DNA of 64,000 nucleotides from JAENWD01 sp963837165 (GTDB lineage Bacteria > Acidobacteriota > Vicinamibacteria > Vicinamibacterales > JAENWD01). The stretch covers positions 496,001-560,000 of the forward strand of contig CAWIMD010000002.1 in the NCBI GenBank assembly GCA_963837165.1, read 5' to 3'. The notes under the pieces were generated by a model. The model ran no database searches. It saw nothing but the letters and a program-made list of their open reading frames with translations, and was not told where the DNA came from. A program made the position numbers and the translations under genes. Below are positions 9,922 through 20,138 of this stretch, piece after piece; the first letter of the stretch is position 1, and each line of letters opens with the position of its first letter.

Positions 9922-9950
9922 TTGCCGTGGCGCGACTCGTCTCGTACAAT
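9922..9950 (+). promoter_or_regulatory. Predicted sigma-70 promoter of the RRM gene
   Basis: TTGCCG at 9922-9927 and TACAAT at 9945-9950 are separated by 17 bases, close to the sigma-70 consensus. Transcription would start near 9957, giving an untranslated leader of about 164 bases before the RNA-binding protein. Prediction only. Confidence 0.55.
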
Positions 9951-10120
9951 CCGGCTAACGTCGCTGATTTAGCCTGCCTGCTTGCTCCGCCGTCGCGGCT
10001 GACCGGGTCTCCTCGTTGGCCTCCCTCGACTCTGCCAAGCATTCGTGGATGGTCCACGCGGCTAAGTTTGCCGAGTGCCTGCGTTGTGGGCTGGGCCCGT
10101 CTGTGCGGGGGAGAGAAGAG

Positions 10121-10435
10121 ATGAACCGAAAGCTGTTTGTTGGAAACCTGTCCTACAACTCTACCGAGGAATCCCTCGAGAGCTTGTTCACCCAGGTCGG
10201 CCCCGTTGATTCCGTTCGAGTCATGCGCGACATGGCCACCGGGCGGTCACGCGGGTTCGGATTCGTCGAAATGCAGAACGAGGACGATGCGAAGACCGCC
10301 ATCGATCGGTTCAACGAGACCGAGCTCGACGGACGACGCATTGCCGTCAACGTCGCCCAGCCGAAGCCCACCGGCGCCGGCGCCGGCGGCCGCGGCGGCT
10401 TCGGCGGTCCGCGCCGTCGCGAGCCGCGCTGGTAG
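10121..10435 (+). CDS. RNA-binding protein with one RRM domain
   Basis: The 104-residue protein is a single RNA recognition motif with a short basic, glycine-rich tail. RNP2 is KLFVGNLSY at residues 4-12 and RNP1 is RGFGFVEM near residues 43-50; both carry the aromatic residues that stack on RNA bases. It resembles the small Rbp/cold-inducible glycine-rich proteins of cyanobacteria and other bacteria, which bind single-stranded RNA. ATG 10121 is preceded by a purine-rich GAGAGAAGAG and starts exactly at the domain. An upstream in-frame ATG at 10016 would add an unconserved 35-residue segment. The leader of about 164 bases may allow RNA-level control. Confidence 0.93.
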   Translation: MNRKLFVGNLSYNSTEESLESLFTQVGPVDSVRVMRDMATGRSRGFGFVEMQNEDDAKTAIDRFNETELDGRRIAVNVAQPKPTGAGAGGRGGFGGPRRREPRW

Positions 10436-10447
10436 ACAGCGACGGAA

Positions 10448-10475
10448 GAGCCGGGCGTTGTCGGGCGCCCGGCTC
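10448..10475. terminator. Hairpin between convergent genes, possible bidirectional terminator
   Basis: GAGCCGGGCG at 10448-10457 pairs perfectly with CGCCCGGCTC at 10466-10475 around an 8-base loop, just after the RRM stop and overlapping the stop codon of the convergent radical SAM gene. There is no clear U-tract on either side, so this is a possible terminator only. Confidence 0.5.
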
Positions 10476-11979
10476 AACCTGTCGCGGGCACGTAATCGCG
10501 CTCCCGCCGCCGCAGTTCCCTGAACCGCTCGAACGCCCGCCGTTCGTCCTCGAAGCCCATCCACGTCCGCCAGCTCGATCCCCTGAAGGTGTGCGCCAGC
10601 AGCTGTGGCGCGTGCGTCAGGACCCACCACGGGTCGTGCCGGATCGCGGCGGGCATGTGCCGCACCTTCATCCACCGTTCCGCGCGCCAGCGCAGGTACT
10701 CCACTTCCTCGGCCTCCAGATGAGCGGTCCTGACGACGGCCGTGGTGCCGTCGTATTCCTCCATCCGGTCGTTGACGATGAGGCCGCGGTCCTGGAAGTC
10801 CTTGGTCATCGGCGTGCGCGGGTAGGGCGTCGGGTGCTGGATGTAGGGCCAGTCCACGTACTCCCGCGCGAAATCGAGGTTGGTCTCGACCGATTCCCGC
10901 GTGTCGTCAGGGTTCCCGACGATCAGCCCGCCGACGACGAACATCCCGTTGTCGTGCAGGTACCGGATCGCGTCGAGGGCCGCATTGCCGATTGTCCGGC
11001 CGCCCTGGCGCTTCGCGTTCTTGGCCGTCGCCTTCAGGAACGTGAGGTCGTCGGCGACCACGTTCTCGATGCCGAGGAAGACGTACCGGAAGCCCGCGCG
11101 GCGCATGAGCGGCGCCAGCGTCTCGCCGTGCTCGGCGATTGCCGACGTCATGCCCTGGACGACGTAGTCGAGGTCGTGGAGACCGGCATCGATCAGCGCG
11201 TGACAGAGCGCCTCGAAGCGGCGCACGTCGAGCGTGATGTTGTCGTCCACGAAGAAGATCACGCGCGCGCCGTGCGCCCGCGCGTCGGCGATGTCGGCGA
11301 GCACGCGCTCGACGTCGAAGGCGTGGAAATTGCGGCCGCGCATCTCGATGATCGAGCAGAAGCTGCAGTCGAACGTGCACCCTCGGGACGTCTCGACGAC
11401 GTCCACGGTCCGGCCCATCAACGTGTAACCCGACAGCACCCGCGCGTCGCGCTTCGGCAGCGCCAGCTCGCCCCGGCGGAGCCGGCTGACCGCCCGGTCC
11501 GGGTTGCGCACCATGCGATCGCCATCGCGCCAGGTCAGCCCGTCGATGGACGTCGCAGCGGCTCCCTGCTCGAGCGCGCGAAGCAGCTCCCGGAACGTGA
11601 CCTCCCCTTCGCCCCGGACGATCGCGTCCACCCCGGTGGCCGCACCGCTGTAGGCGTCCTCCGCGAGTGAGGGGTCGTAGCCGCCGACGACGATGGCCGC
11701 CGAGGGCTGCAGGCGCTTCACGTGGCCGATGAGGCGCAGCGCCGTGCGGCGCTGAAAGGTCATCACCGAGAGGCCGACGACGTCCGGGCGGTGCTCGGCG
11801 ACGAGCCGCTCGACAGTGGGCAGCACCCGGTCCTGGACGAGCAGGAGATCGGCAACCGCGACGGTGTGGTGAGGATCGACGTTGCCGGCCAGCGACGTCA
11901 GGGCGCCGTTTGGCATCCGGATCGCCACCGGCGCCATGTGCTCGAACGAGTCCGGCATCGAGAGCAGCAGGACGCGCAT
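10474..11979 (-). CDS. B12-binding domain radical SAM protein
   Basis: The 501-residue protein has an N-terminal cobalamin-binding Rossmann domain (residues about 1-150) and a radical SAM core. The 4Fe-4S cluster motif is CTFDCSFC, following the SRG turn. A C-terminal region with W-Y/P-rich motifs such as YIQHPTPYPRTPM completes it. The B12 domain lacks an evident DxHxxG motif, as in many class B enzymes that bind cobalamin base-off without histidine. It belongs to the large methylase/cyclase-like BchE/HpnP group; the substrate cannot be inferred. ATG 11979 starts the conserved MRVLLLSMP. The frame stays open upstream into the next locus, which creates a spurious 1492-residue reading frame. 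Confidence 0.88.
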   Translation of the reverse strand: MRVLLLSMPDSFEHMAPVAIRMPNGALTSLAGNVDPHHTVAVADLLLVQDRVLPTVERLVAEHRPDVVGLSVMTFQRRTALRLIGHVKRLQPSAAIVVGGYDPSLAEDAYSGAATGVDAIVRGEGEVTFRELLRALEQGAAATSIDGLTWRDGDRMVRNPDRAVSRLRRGELALPKRDARVLSGYTLMGRTVDVVETSRGCTFDCSFCSIIEMRGRNFHAFDVERVLADIADARAHGARVIFFVDDNITLDVRRFEALCHALIDAGLHDLDYVVQGMTSAIAEHGETLAPLMRRAGFRYVFLGIENVVADDLTFLKATAKNAKRQGGRTIGNAALDAIRYLHDNGMFVVGGLIVGNPDDTRESVETNLDFAREYVDWPYIQHPTPYPRTPMTKDFQDRGLIVNDRMEEYDGTTAVVRTAHLEAEEVEYLRWRAERWMKVRHMPAAIRHDPWWVLTHAPQLLAHTFRGSSWRTWMGFEDERRAFERFRELRRRERDYVPATG

Positions 11980-12002
11980 GATGCCGGACAGTGTAACCCG
12001 GC

Positions 12003-15000
12003 TCAGTGCACCTGGATCCCGCCGAATACCTGGTTGTTCACCTCGTTGCTCTCCGGCACCGTGTGATCCCCGTCCGCGATCGCCAGCACGTAGTAGCGTC
12101 CCGGCGCCAGCCCGGCTGGAATCGTGACGACGGTCGTGCCGGTCGAGGTGGCGTTCGTGCCCAGGGGCCCGACCGTGCGGGTGCCGAGCAGCACGTCGCT
12201 GCCGTCCAGCGAGAAGTCGGCGGTGAGATAGAAGACCGTCGTCGCGGGGCCCGTCGTGGGCGCCGCCTGGTTCTTCGTCGTGTCGGCGATGGTCATGGCC
12301 GTTCCCGCGGCGACCGACGACGGGACGCTCAGCTGCGAGACGATGAGATCGGGCCCGACGCGGATGACCGCGGGCCAGACGTTGTTCGCCTCCGATGTCT
12401 CGTCCACTGTCCCATCGCCATCGGCGACGACGAGCAGGTAGTACGAGCCGCCGGGCGTTCCCGCCGGCACCACGAGGCTGATAGTGCCTGCCTGCGAGCC
12501 GCCGGCCGACAGGGCCGGCACCGCGCGCGAGCCGAGGAGGACATCCGAGCCGTCCAGCGTGGCGTTGGTCGAGAAGTAGTACCGCGTCGCGGACGGACCG
12601 GAGTCGCCGCTGCCCTGGTTCCGGGTCGTGTCGGTCGCCGCGAACGCCCCGCCGGCGTCCAGGACGCCGGTCACCAGCACGCTCGAGATCACCAGGTCGG
12701 GCCCGATGCGCGTCTGCGCCCAGCCGGTGTTGTTCGTCTCGACGGTCTCGGGGACCACGCCGGCCCCGTCGGCCTGGGCGATCACGTAGTAGGTGCCGGT
12801 CGACAGGCCCGGTGGAAGCGTCACGGTCGTCGTGCCCGCGCTGCTGGCGCCGACGCCGAGGCCGGGCACGCTGCGGCTGCCGAGCAGCGGGTCGGTCCCG
12901 TCGAGCTGAAGATCCGCGGACAGGTAGAAGCGGGTCGTCGAGGCGCCAGCGGCCGCCGTGCCCTGGTTGCGCACGGTGTCGGTGACGCCCATCGCGCCGC
13001 CCGGCGAGCCCGTTGCGGGCGCGGAGACCGACACGACGAGATCGGGGCCGATGCGCACCAGCACGGACGAGACGTTGTTCGACTCGTTCGTCTCGTCGTT
13101 CGTGCCGAGCCCGTCGGCCTGGACCAGCAGGTAGTACGTCCCGGTCGGCGTACTGGACGGGATCGTCACGGTCGTCGCGCCCGACGACGACGCGCCGGCC
13201 GACAGCGCGGGCACGGCGCGGCTGCCGAGGACGACGTCGGACGCATCGGCGCTCGTGTCGCTGGACAGCGAGAACCGCGTGGTGGAGGCGACGCTCGCGC
13301 TGGCCCCCTGGTTCTTCGTCGTGTCGTTCACCGTGATGGCCGTGCCGGGCGAGGGCGTGCCGCTCACGCTCGCGGAGGCGATCACGAGATCCGGGCCCAC
13401 TTTCAGTGTGGACCAGGTGACGTTGTTGAACTCGTTGACCTCCGGCACGGCATTGTCGGCGTCCGCGGCGGCAATGAGATAGTACGTGCCGCTCGCCGTC
13501 GAGGCCGGCACCACCACCACCGTCACGCCCGTGCTCGCGGCACCCGGTGCCAGCGCCGGCACCGACCGCGATCCAAGCGCGGTATCGCCGGCGTCCAGGC
13601 TGGGGTTGCTCGACAGGTACAGGCGCAGCACCGATGCCGGCGCACTGCCGGCGCCGGCGTTCTTCGTGGTATCGGTCACGACGAACGCACTGCCTGCGGC
13701 CGCCGTTCCCGGCGCGCTCAGCGAGGCCACCGTCAGATCGGGCCCGACGCGGACAGGCGCGAACTTCACGTTGTTGTTTTCCGAGATTTCGGCGATGACG
13801 CCGTCCGCATCGGCCCGGGCGAGCACGTAGTAGATGCCCGTCGGCGTCCCGGCCGGCACGGTCACGGTCGCCGCAAACGGCTGCGAGGCGCCCACGGCGA
13901 GACCCGGTACGGCACCCGAGCCGAGCGGCGTGTCGCCCGCGTCGAACCAGATGTCGGTGGACAGGTAGTAGCGCGTGGTGGACGGCACGGACGCACCGGT
14001 CCCCTGGTTGGCGACCGCGCCTGTGAGGCTGAAGGGCTGGCCGGCGCCGAGGTAGAACGGCGCGCTCAGGGCCGGCACGGTGAGGTCTGCCGCCACATCG
14101 TCGCTGACGATGGTGACGGTGGCGGAGGAGGGCGAGCCGACCTGATAGCCGAGGCCGCCGGTAATCGTCAGGAGTACCGTTTCGTCGTTCTCCACGTCGC
14201 CGTCGTCCACGGGGGTGACCGCGAGAATCGGTGGACGTCTCGCCGGCGGCAATGGTGACCGTCGAGGGCAGCGCCTGGTAGTCGCTGCCGGCCGTCGCCG
14301 TTCCGGAGAGTGACACGTGCACGGTGATGCTGTGCGACGTGTCGCCGGTCCGCGCGACGTGGAAGACTCCCTGGACGAGACCGGCTTCCTTCGCCGTTGC
14401 CGGTGCGGCCGACACCGAGACCGGAGGCGGCGGTGGGGGCGCCGGGCACTCGGGTGCCACGCTCAGATCCGCGACAACCGAGGCTGTGCCCGTGTCATCG
14501 GTGTCCTGGGCGGCCCACCCCATGCCGCGGCCGGAGAAGACTTCCCAGATCCGGCAGTGGTTCTGACTGCCGCCCGGATCGGCGCTCGGGTGCCTGGCGA
14601 CATCCGCGGCGAGGATCGCGTCGCGCATGTCGAGCATGGTCGGCGCCGGCGGAGACAGTTTCAGCGCGTCCACGTAGAGCTGGTGCACCTGGCGGACCGC
14701 GGCCGTGTCGGAGCCGCCGATGAGATCGCCGCGAAAGCGCTCCCGCAGATCCCACAGCGTATTGGCGAAGATCTCGCCGTTGCTGTGGGGCTCGCAGAGG
14801 ACGAATCCGAAGAACGACAGGCAGTACCAGTCCGCGTAGGTCTTGTCGTCGACCTGCCGGATGCCCGACGGCGGCGACGAGGTACTCGGCCAGTGTCGTA
14901 TCGCCGGTGATGCTGTAGGCGAAGAAGTCGCTGCCGCCCTCCCCCATCGCATCGGCCTCGATCCCCGTGAACTGGGTGTTGAGGCGGTTGCTGACGCCGT

Positions 15001-16471
15001 GATGGAACTCGTGGATCACGATGTCGGCATCCAGATCGCCGTCGATGTCCGCGGCGCCGTCGCCGTCCACGTCCTGCGCCCAGCACCCGTGTCCGTCCCA
15101 CAGGAACATGCTCATGATCGACGGCTGACCGTCGGGGTTCGGCTCGAACGTGGCGTTGTTGCGGCCGCTGGCGCGGGCGAGCGCGACGAGCGCGTCGTTG
15201 CCGAGACCGCCGCGGCCGAAGTCGTCCGCCTGGAAGTTGCCCGCCGCCTCGTCGAAGCCGAGGTCGTAGAAGAAGTCGTGCAGGAAGTTGGCCACGAAGA
15301 ACAGGTGCGTTTCGGCGGCGTCGGCCGTGTTGAACGCGTACTCGAAGTGCCAGCCGTCCGGCTGCGACGTGCCGGAGGCGCCCTCCACGCCCGCCGCGCC
15401 GCGGAAGACGTGCACGTTGTTGCCGCTCAGGCGTCCGACGTTGAACAGGACGGTGCCGCTGTCCCGGAACGGCGCCGTGAGGCTGCGCGACAGGTGGTCC
15501 GCGACCGGCGGGCACCCGCTCGCGGGGTCGCCGCCGCCGGGAGGCGTGGACCCGGCCGGGTGCGCATCCGGCAGCCTGCTGTCGGTTGCCAGCGTGGCGT
15601 CGCTCTGGAGCACGCGTCCGACGCCGTCGATGTACAGCACGCGATTGTGGCGAGCCAGGACCTCGCCCGTCACCGCGTCCACGTAGACGTCGTACTTCCG
15701 GGGCAGTCCGGGCGGCTCGAGCGTCACCCGCCATGCCGGATGCGCCCCGCCGCTCAGGGGGAAGATGACCAGCCGCACGTCGATCGCCGAGGCGAAGCCG
15801 TTGCCGGCATACCGCGTGTGCCGGTCGGCGCCCGACGGGCCGGACAGGATCGCGGGCACGCCGACCAGGTCCGGCCGGACGTCGGCAATGGCGGCCTGCA
15901 CCGCCGTGTCCGCCGGCAGCGACGCCTCCGGCACCGCGCCGAGCGGCACGGTGGAGTTCGAGATGCTGACGATGGCGCCGTCAGGGGTCATGTGGATGGC
16001 GAGCATCGCGCCGAGCACCTCGACGCCGCCCGCCGATTCCGCGAAGGTCACGTGGACCAGCGGGTCGTCGTGGCTCCGGTACTCACGGGTCTTCACGAGG
16101 AAGCGAACGTCGCGCGCGTCGAGCCCGAGCAGCCGGTGATACCGCGCGAGGAATCCGCGCGCAACGCGATCGGCGCCGCCGGCCGCGGCGCCGGTCAGCG
16201 GCCGCCCGCCGGCCTGCAGGCTGCGCACGCCGCCCGTGAACGGGTGCAGCTTCACGTGCACGTCGGCGCGGCCGTTCCGGATTTCCTCGAGCAACGTCTG
16301 CGCGTCGGGCGCCAGGCCCGGCGGCACGCGCGGGGCGAGCAGGCGGACGTCGTAGTCCGGCAGCACCCGCTCGGGCGGTTCGGCTTTCTGCGCGAGCGAC
16401 GCGTCGGGCGGGAGCAGCCACGCGCCGACGAGCACGGCAAGCGCCAGCGCGACCTGGCGTCGCTTCGACAT
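12003..16471 (-). CDS. Secreted M36 (fungalysin-type) metallopeptidase with Calx-beta and six CARDB domains, two frameshifts
   Basis: Three consecutive frames make one protein of about 1488 residues. A signal peptide (to about residue 27) is followed by a fungalysin propeptide, then the M36 catalytic domain with HEFHH at residues 487-491 and the third zinc-ligand region GEGGSDFF (E511). Next comes a Calx-beta-like domain, and then six CARDB repeats of about 115 residues, each opening with a DL(T/V/I)V strand and containing a TTKNQG-like turn. A shift near 14881 is repaired by dropping one base (giving A-E-Y-S-S-P-P-S-G-I-R). A second near 14230 is repaired the same way (E-T-S-T-I-L-A-V). All motifs are intact, so sequence error is as likely as decay. 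The CARDB tail probably binds cell surfaces or matrix. Confidence 0.85.
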
Positions 16472-16624
16472 GGGAATTCCTCGCAGTACCCGGGGGCTGG
16501 CTTCAGGCGGGGAACAACATCCGGGCCAGGCGGCGACGCCTGCGCTCGCGGGGCGTTCGGGCCGCAGTCTGCCTGGCGGCAGACCGCGTCGGCTTCACAT
16601 TTGCGGGGTGGGGCGACGAATTCG

Positions 16625-17375
16625 TCAGGCGCTGCGGGACTGTCGGATCACGAGGAGGAGGCCGGCGACGACAATGGCCAGCGCTCCGTACTGCGCGACC
16701 GTCAGGCCGAGGGCGACCCTGACGTTCACGCGCACGAACTCGATGGCGAACCGCGTCAGGCCCGCGATGAGCAGGTAGCGCCCGAGTACCACCGTATCCG
16801 GCACGTCTTCACGACGCCACTTCACGAGCGCCCAGGCAAGCACGCCAAGCACCGCGGCCTCGTAGAGCTGCGTGGGATGGACCGGTACGATGGTGGGCGG
16901 CCGTCCTTCCGGGAAGGCGACGCCCCACGGCAGCGAGGTCGGCCTGCCGTAGTCGTCGCCCACCAGGAAGCAGCCGATGCGCCCCAGCAGGTGGCCCACG
17001 GCCAGCGCGGGCGTCGCGGCTGCCAGCAGCGGCAGGATGCGCCATCGCCGCCAGGCGAAGTAGCCGAGCGCAGCGCCGACCCCGCCGAAGAAGCCGCCAA
17101 ACCAGCTCAGACCGCCGCGGCTCGTGAGCAGCGACAGCATCGGCTCCTCGCCGAGGTGCTCGAACTACGTACAGCAGCTTGGCGCCGGCCAGCCCGGCAA
17201 TCAGGCCCAGCACGGCGCCGTCGGCGGCGCCTTCGGGCAGGCCGCTGCCGCGGAGCTCCCGGGTGAAGAGCCAGAGACCGACAGCGGCCCCGATGGCCAC
17301 CATGACGCCGAAACTGGTGATCTCGAAGCTTCCGAACCTGAACAGCGTGGGATACACGTCTGGCCACTCTATCAC
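16625..17375 (-). CDS. lgt: Prolipoprotein diacylglyceryl transferase, frameshifted
   Basis: Lgt moves a diacylglyceryl group from phosphatidylglycerol to the lipobox cysteine of prolipoproteins in the inner membrane. The N-terminal frame (from GTG 17375) encodes P-D-V-Y-P-T-L-F-R-F-G and membrane helices up to AKLLYVV. The second frame encodes SRGGLSWFGGFFGG, the conserved GRIGCFLVGDDYGRPT segment with its essential arginine, and HPTQLYEA. The two are offset by one base near 17163-17167. Repaired, the protein is about 249 residues, normal for Lgt. Without repair it would be truncated after the second helix. As lgt is usually essential in such bacteria, I infer a sequencing error. Confidence 0.88.
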
Positions 17376-17432
17376 CCGGCCACCGGCGCCCCATTGACGG
17401 GTTGCTGCGGCCCCGGGTCCTCTGAATGGGCC

Positions 17433-17807
17433 ATGTTCCGGCTGCGCCGGCGGTTGGTCGTGTTCGTCTGGCTCTGGATGGCCAGCCAGATTGGCGCTGC
17501 CGCGCTGGCGTTGCAGCCCGCGACAGCCGCGGCGCCGCCGGACGTCTGCTGTCTGCACATGGCGCCGGGCCAGGTGTGCCCGATGCACAAGCACCGGGCT
17601 GGCGCTGCGGTCTCGTCGTCGTCCTGCCGGCTGACGTGCACGAGGCCCGACGCGTCCGCCGTCTGCCCCGTCACCGGTCCGGTCGGCGTGCTGCCCCTGG
17701 CGGCCGCGACAATCGCCTCCCCCCTCACCGGTCCTCTTCCCGCCGCCGCTCCCTCTTCGACAATCTCCCGGTCGCGCGCCCCTGCGACCCCGCCGCCCCG
17801 AGGCTGA
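17433..17807 (+). CDS. Small secreted Cys/His-rich protein, possible metal binding
   Basis: The 124-residue protein begins with a basic stretch (FRLRRR) and a hydrophobic segment ending near residue 34, consistent with a signal peptide or single anchor. It then has a compact cluster, CCLHMAPGQVCPMHKH, followed by two more cysteines. The Cys-Cys-x-His-Met and Cys-Pro-Met-His-x-His spacing looks like a copper or other soft-metal site. I do not recognise a named family. It lies about 100 bases upstream of a TonB receptor in the same direction, so the two may share a role in metal uptake or sensing; this is inference. It is divergent from lgt. Confidence 0.6.
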   Translation: MFRLRRRLVVFVWLWMASQIGAAALALQPATAAAPPDVCCLHMAPGQVCPMHKHRAGAAVSSSSCRLTCTRPDASAVCPVTGPVGVLPLAAATIASPLTGPLPAAAPSSTISRSRAPATPPPRG

Positions 17808-17836
17808 CGCCCGCGACGGCGGTCTGCAGTCACTTT

Positions 17837-17856
17837 TTTCGGGAGACCTCCCGAAA
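17837..17856. promoter_or_regulatory. Perfect inverted repeat in TonB receptor leader
   Basis: TTTCGGGAG and CTCCCGAAA form a perfect 9-bp inverted repeat with a 2-base centre, 53 bases upstream of the TonB receptor start and preceded by a run of T. It has no downstream U-tract on the plus strand, so an operator or leader hairpin is more likely than a terminator. Confidence 0.45.
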
Positions 17857-17908
17857 GGCGTCGTCGTCACGGTACGACGTGGCCGGGAGGCAGAAGGAGC
17901 AGTGTTTC

Positions 17909-20113
17909 ATGCGGGCAAAGAGAGGGGCGATTGCCCTTGCGCTGGCCGTCCTGGCCGCGGGCGCGGTGCCCTGCCTGGCGGCGACGCCGGTCAGCGGGAC
18001 CATCCGCGACCCCCAGGGGGCGCCGCTGCCGGGCGTGGCCGTACGAGTGAGCGACACGGCCTCCGAGTTCAGCAGGGAGACGACCACCGACGCGCAGGGG
18101 CAATACGTGCTGCCGCCGCTCGATGCCGGCCAGTACACGCTGACCGCGACGTTGCAGGGCTTCAAGGTGGCGCGCGTGGCGCTGGTCGTGACACGGCGGC
18201 CGGTGGTGGCCGACCTGCAGCTCGAGCTGGGCACGCTGGCCGAGACGGTCACGGTCAACGGGCAGGGCGGCGAGCGACTCGTGACGCACAGCACCACCCT
18301 CGTCACGCGGCGGGAGCTGCAGCACATCCCGGGGGCCCTCGAAGCGGGCAGCTACGCCGCCATCCTCGAGACCACGCCCTCGGCCGTTCTCGCGCACGAC
18401 CTGTTGCACGTCCGGGGCGGCCACCAGATCGGGTTCGAGGTGGACGGCGTGCCGGTCCCCTCCAACACCGTCGGGACGAACTTCTCGCTGCTCTTCGAGC
18501 CCAAGGACGTCAAGGCGCTGGAGTTCCAGCGCGGGTCGTACCAGGCGAGCATGGGCGACCGCATGTACGGCGTGTTCAACGTGGTCACGCGTTCGGGCTT
18601 CGAGCGCGCGCGAGGCGGCGAGGCGCTCCTCATCGGCGGCCAGCAGTCCACGATGGATGCGGCTGTCTCGTACGGCGATCACACCGACACGGTCGCGTAC
18701 TTCGTCCAGGGCTCGGCCAATCGCACCGACTTCGGCCTGACGCCGCCGGCGCCGGACTACGTGCACGATCGCCACAGCGGCGGGGGCGCCGCCGGCAAGC
18801 TCTGGATGGTTCCCGCGGCCGAGGACGTCTTCACCGTCACCGGCAGCGTGCGCGGGGACGACTACCAGATCCCGCAGGACGCGGCGGCCGCCGATCCGCT
18901 GTTGAGCGTCCAGGAGGAGCGCGACGTGTTCGTCAATGCGCTCTGGACACACAGCGGGCGCGGGCGCGCCGTGTGGTCGGCGGCCCCGTACTATCACCTG
19001 AGCCGGGTCGCCCTCCTCCCGGACGTGCCGGGTGCAGCGGACGCGTCGTCGGACGACCGGCACATCCACTACGCCGGCGCGAAGGTGGACTGGAGTCTCG
19101 CGCGGGGCGCGCACTCGATCCAGGTGGGCACGAACACCTACGGATCGTTCCTGCGCGACACGTTCGGCTTTGCCGTCGAGGGCGGTGACGCCGCCCGGCT
19201 CGCGGACACGGTGGCGCAGTCCGGCCTGAACACGGGCGTCTACGCGCAGGACCAGGTCCGGTTGCGTCGCGGGGTCACGCTCGATGCGGGCCTGCGCTGG
19301 GACTACACGAACGCGCACGTGTCGGAGTCGTTTCTCCAGCCGCGGGTCGGGATCGTGGCCGCTCTCGGGAACACGGACCTGACGGCGCACGCTTACGGCG
19401 GCCGGCTGTTCCAGGCGCCGCCGCTGGGCGATCTCGGGCTGGCCGGGTCCGAGGCGGCCGCGGCGGCCGGCCAGATGTTCGTGGACGTCCGGGGCGAGCG
19501 CGACACGTTGTGGGAGGCGGGCCTCTCGTGGACGCATGCCGGGTTCATCGCGGACGCGACCTACTACCTCAATCAGGCCCATGACTACCTCGATCACGAG
19601 CAGGTCGGCGAGTCGGCCGTTTTCCTCCCGGTCAACATCGACCGCGCGCGGCTGCGCGGGCTGGAGCTGAGCCTGAGCTCGCCGTCGCGGCACGGCCTCA
19701 GCGGCCGCGTCGTGTACGCGTACGGTCACGCCGAAGGCCGGGGCGGCATCACGGGCGGGCTGGGGGACATCGAGCGCGAGGAGACGGAGGACGCGTGGTT
19801 CTTCCTGGATCACGACCAGCGGCACACGCTCTCGGTGAGCGCCGACCTGAGCCCGTCCGGGGCGCCGTACTGGGCGCACGCCACCGTGCGCTTCGGCTCG
19901 GGGTTCCTCCTCGAAGAGGGGCCCGACCATCTGCCGTCGTACGGGACGCTGGACCTCTCGGCGGGCTGGGCCATCTCGCGGCGGCTCGAGCTCGCGGCGG
20001 AGGTGCAGAACCTGACCGACAACGTGTACCTGATCAGCCTGAGCAGCGAGTTCAACGGGACGCACTACGCGCGGCCCCGCTACATCTCGGGCCGCCTGCG
20101 CGTGACGTTCTGA
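17909..20113 (+). CDS. TonB-dependent receptor with carboxypeptidase-regulatory domain
   Basis: The 734-residue outer-membrane protein has a signal peptide (residues 1-24 or so). A carboxypeptidase-regulatory-like domain follows (about 28-110, with GTIRDPQGAPLPGVAVRVSD). After it come a plug domain (about 125-240, with HVRGGHQIGFEVDGVPVP) and a beta-barrel ending in the aromatic residue expected for outer-membrane insertion (ISGRLRVTF). ATG 17909 is preceded by AGAAGGAGC with good spacing. The receptor would take up a ligand using TonB/ExbBD energy. The upstream Cys/His protein hints at a metal ligand, but no barrel feature settles this. Confidence 0.92.
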   Translation: MRAKRGAIALALAVLAAGAVPCLAATPVSGTIRDPQGAPLPGVAVRVSDTASEFSRETTTDAQGQYVLPPLDAGQYTLTATLQGFKVARVALVVTRRPVVADLQLELGTLAETVTVNGQGGERLVTHSTTLVTRRELQHIPGALEAGSYAAILETTPSAVLAHDLLHVRGGHQIGFEVDGVPVPSNTVGTNFSLLFEPKDVKALEFQRGSYQASMGDRMYGVFNVVTRSGFERARGGEALLIGGQQSTMDAAVSYGDHTDTVAYFVQGSANRTDFGLTPPAPDYVHDRHSGGGAAGKLWMVPAAEDVFTVTGSVRGDDYQIPQDAAAADPLLSVQEERDVFVNALWTHSGRGRAVWSAAPYYHLSRVALLPDVPGAADASSDDRHIHYAGAKVDWSLARGAHSIQVGTNTYGSFLRDTFGFAVEGGDAARLADTVAQSGLNTGVYAQDQVRLRRGVTLDAGLRWDYTNAHVSESFLQPRVGIVAALGNTDLTAHAYGGRLFQAPPLGDLGLAGSEAAAAAGQMFVDVRGERDTLWEAGLSWTHAGFIADATYYLNQAHDYLDHEQVGESAVFLPVNIDRARLRGLELSLSSPSRHGLSGRVVYAYGHAEGRGGITGGLGDIEREETEDAWFFLDHDQRHTLSVSADLSPSGAPYWAHATVRFGSGFLLEEGPDHLPSYGTLDLSAGWAISRRLELAAEVQNLTDNVYLISLSSEFNGTHYARPRYISGRLRVTF

Positions 20114-20138
20114 GCGCGGCCGCGCATCTAGCCTCACC

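Noticed and set aside
10474..14952. A 1492-residue minus-strand frame
   Set aside because: It joins the radical SAM gene to out-of-frame CARDB sequence and a piece of the M36 domain; high G+C leaves shadow frames open.
17837..17856. Intrinsic terminator after the small Cys/His gene
   Set aside because: The T-run precedes the stem on the plus strand, and neither strand has a U-tract after the hairpin.
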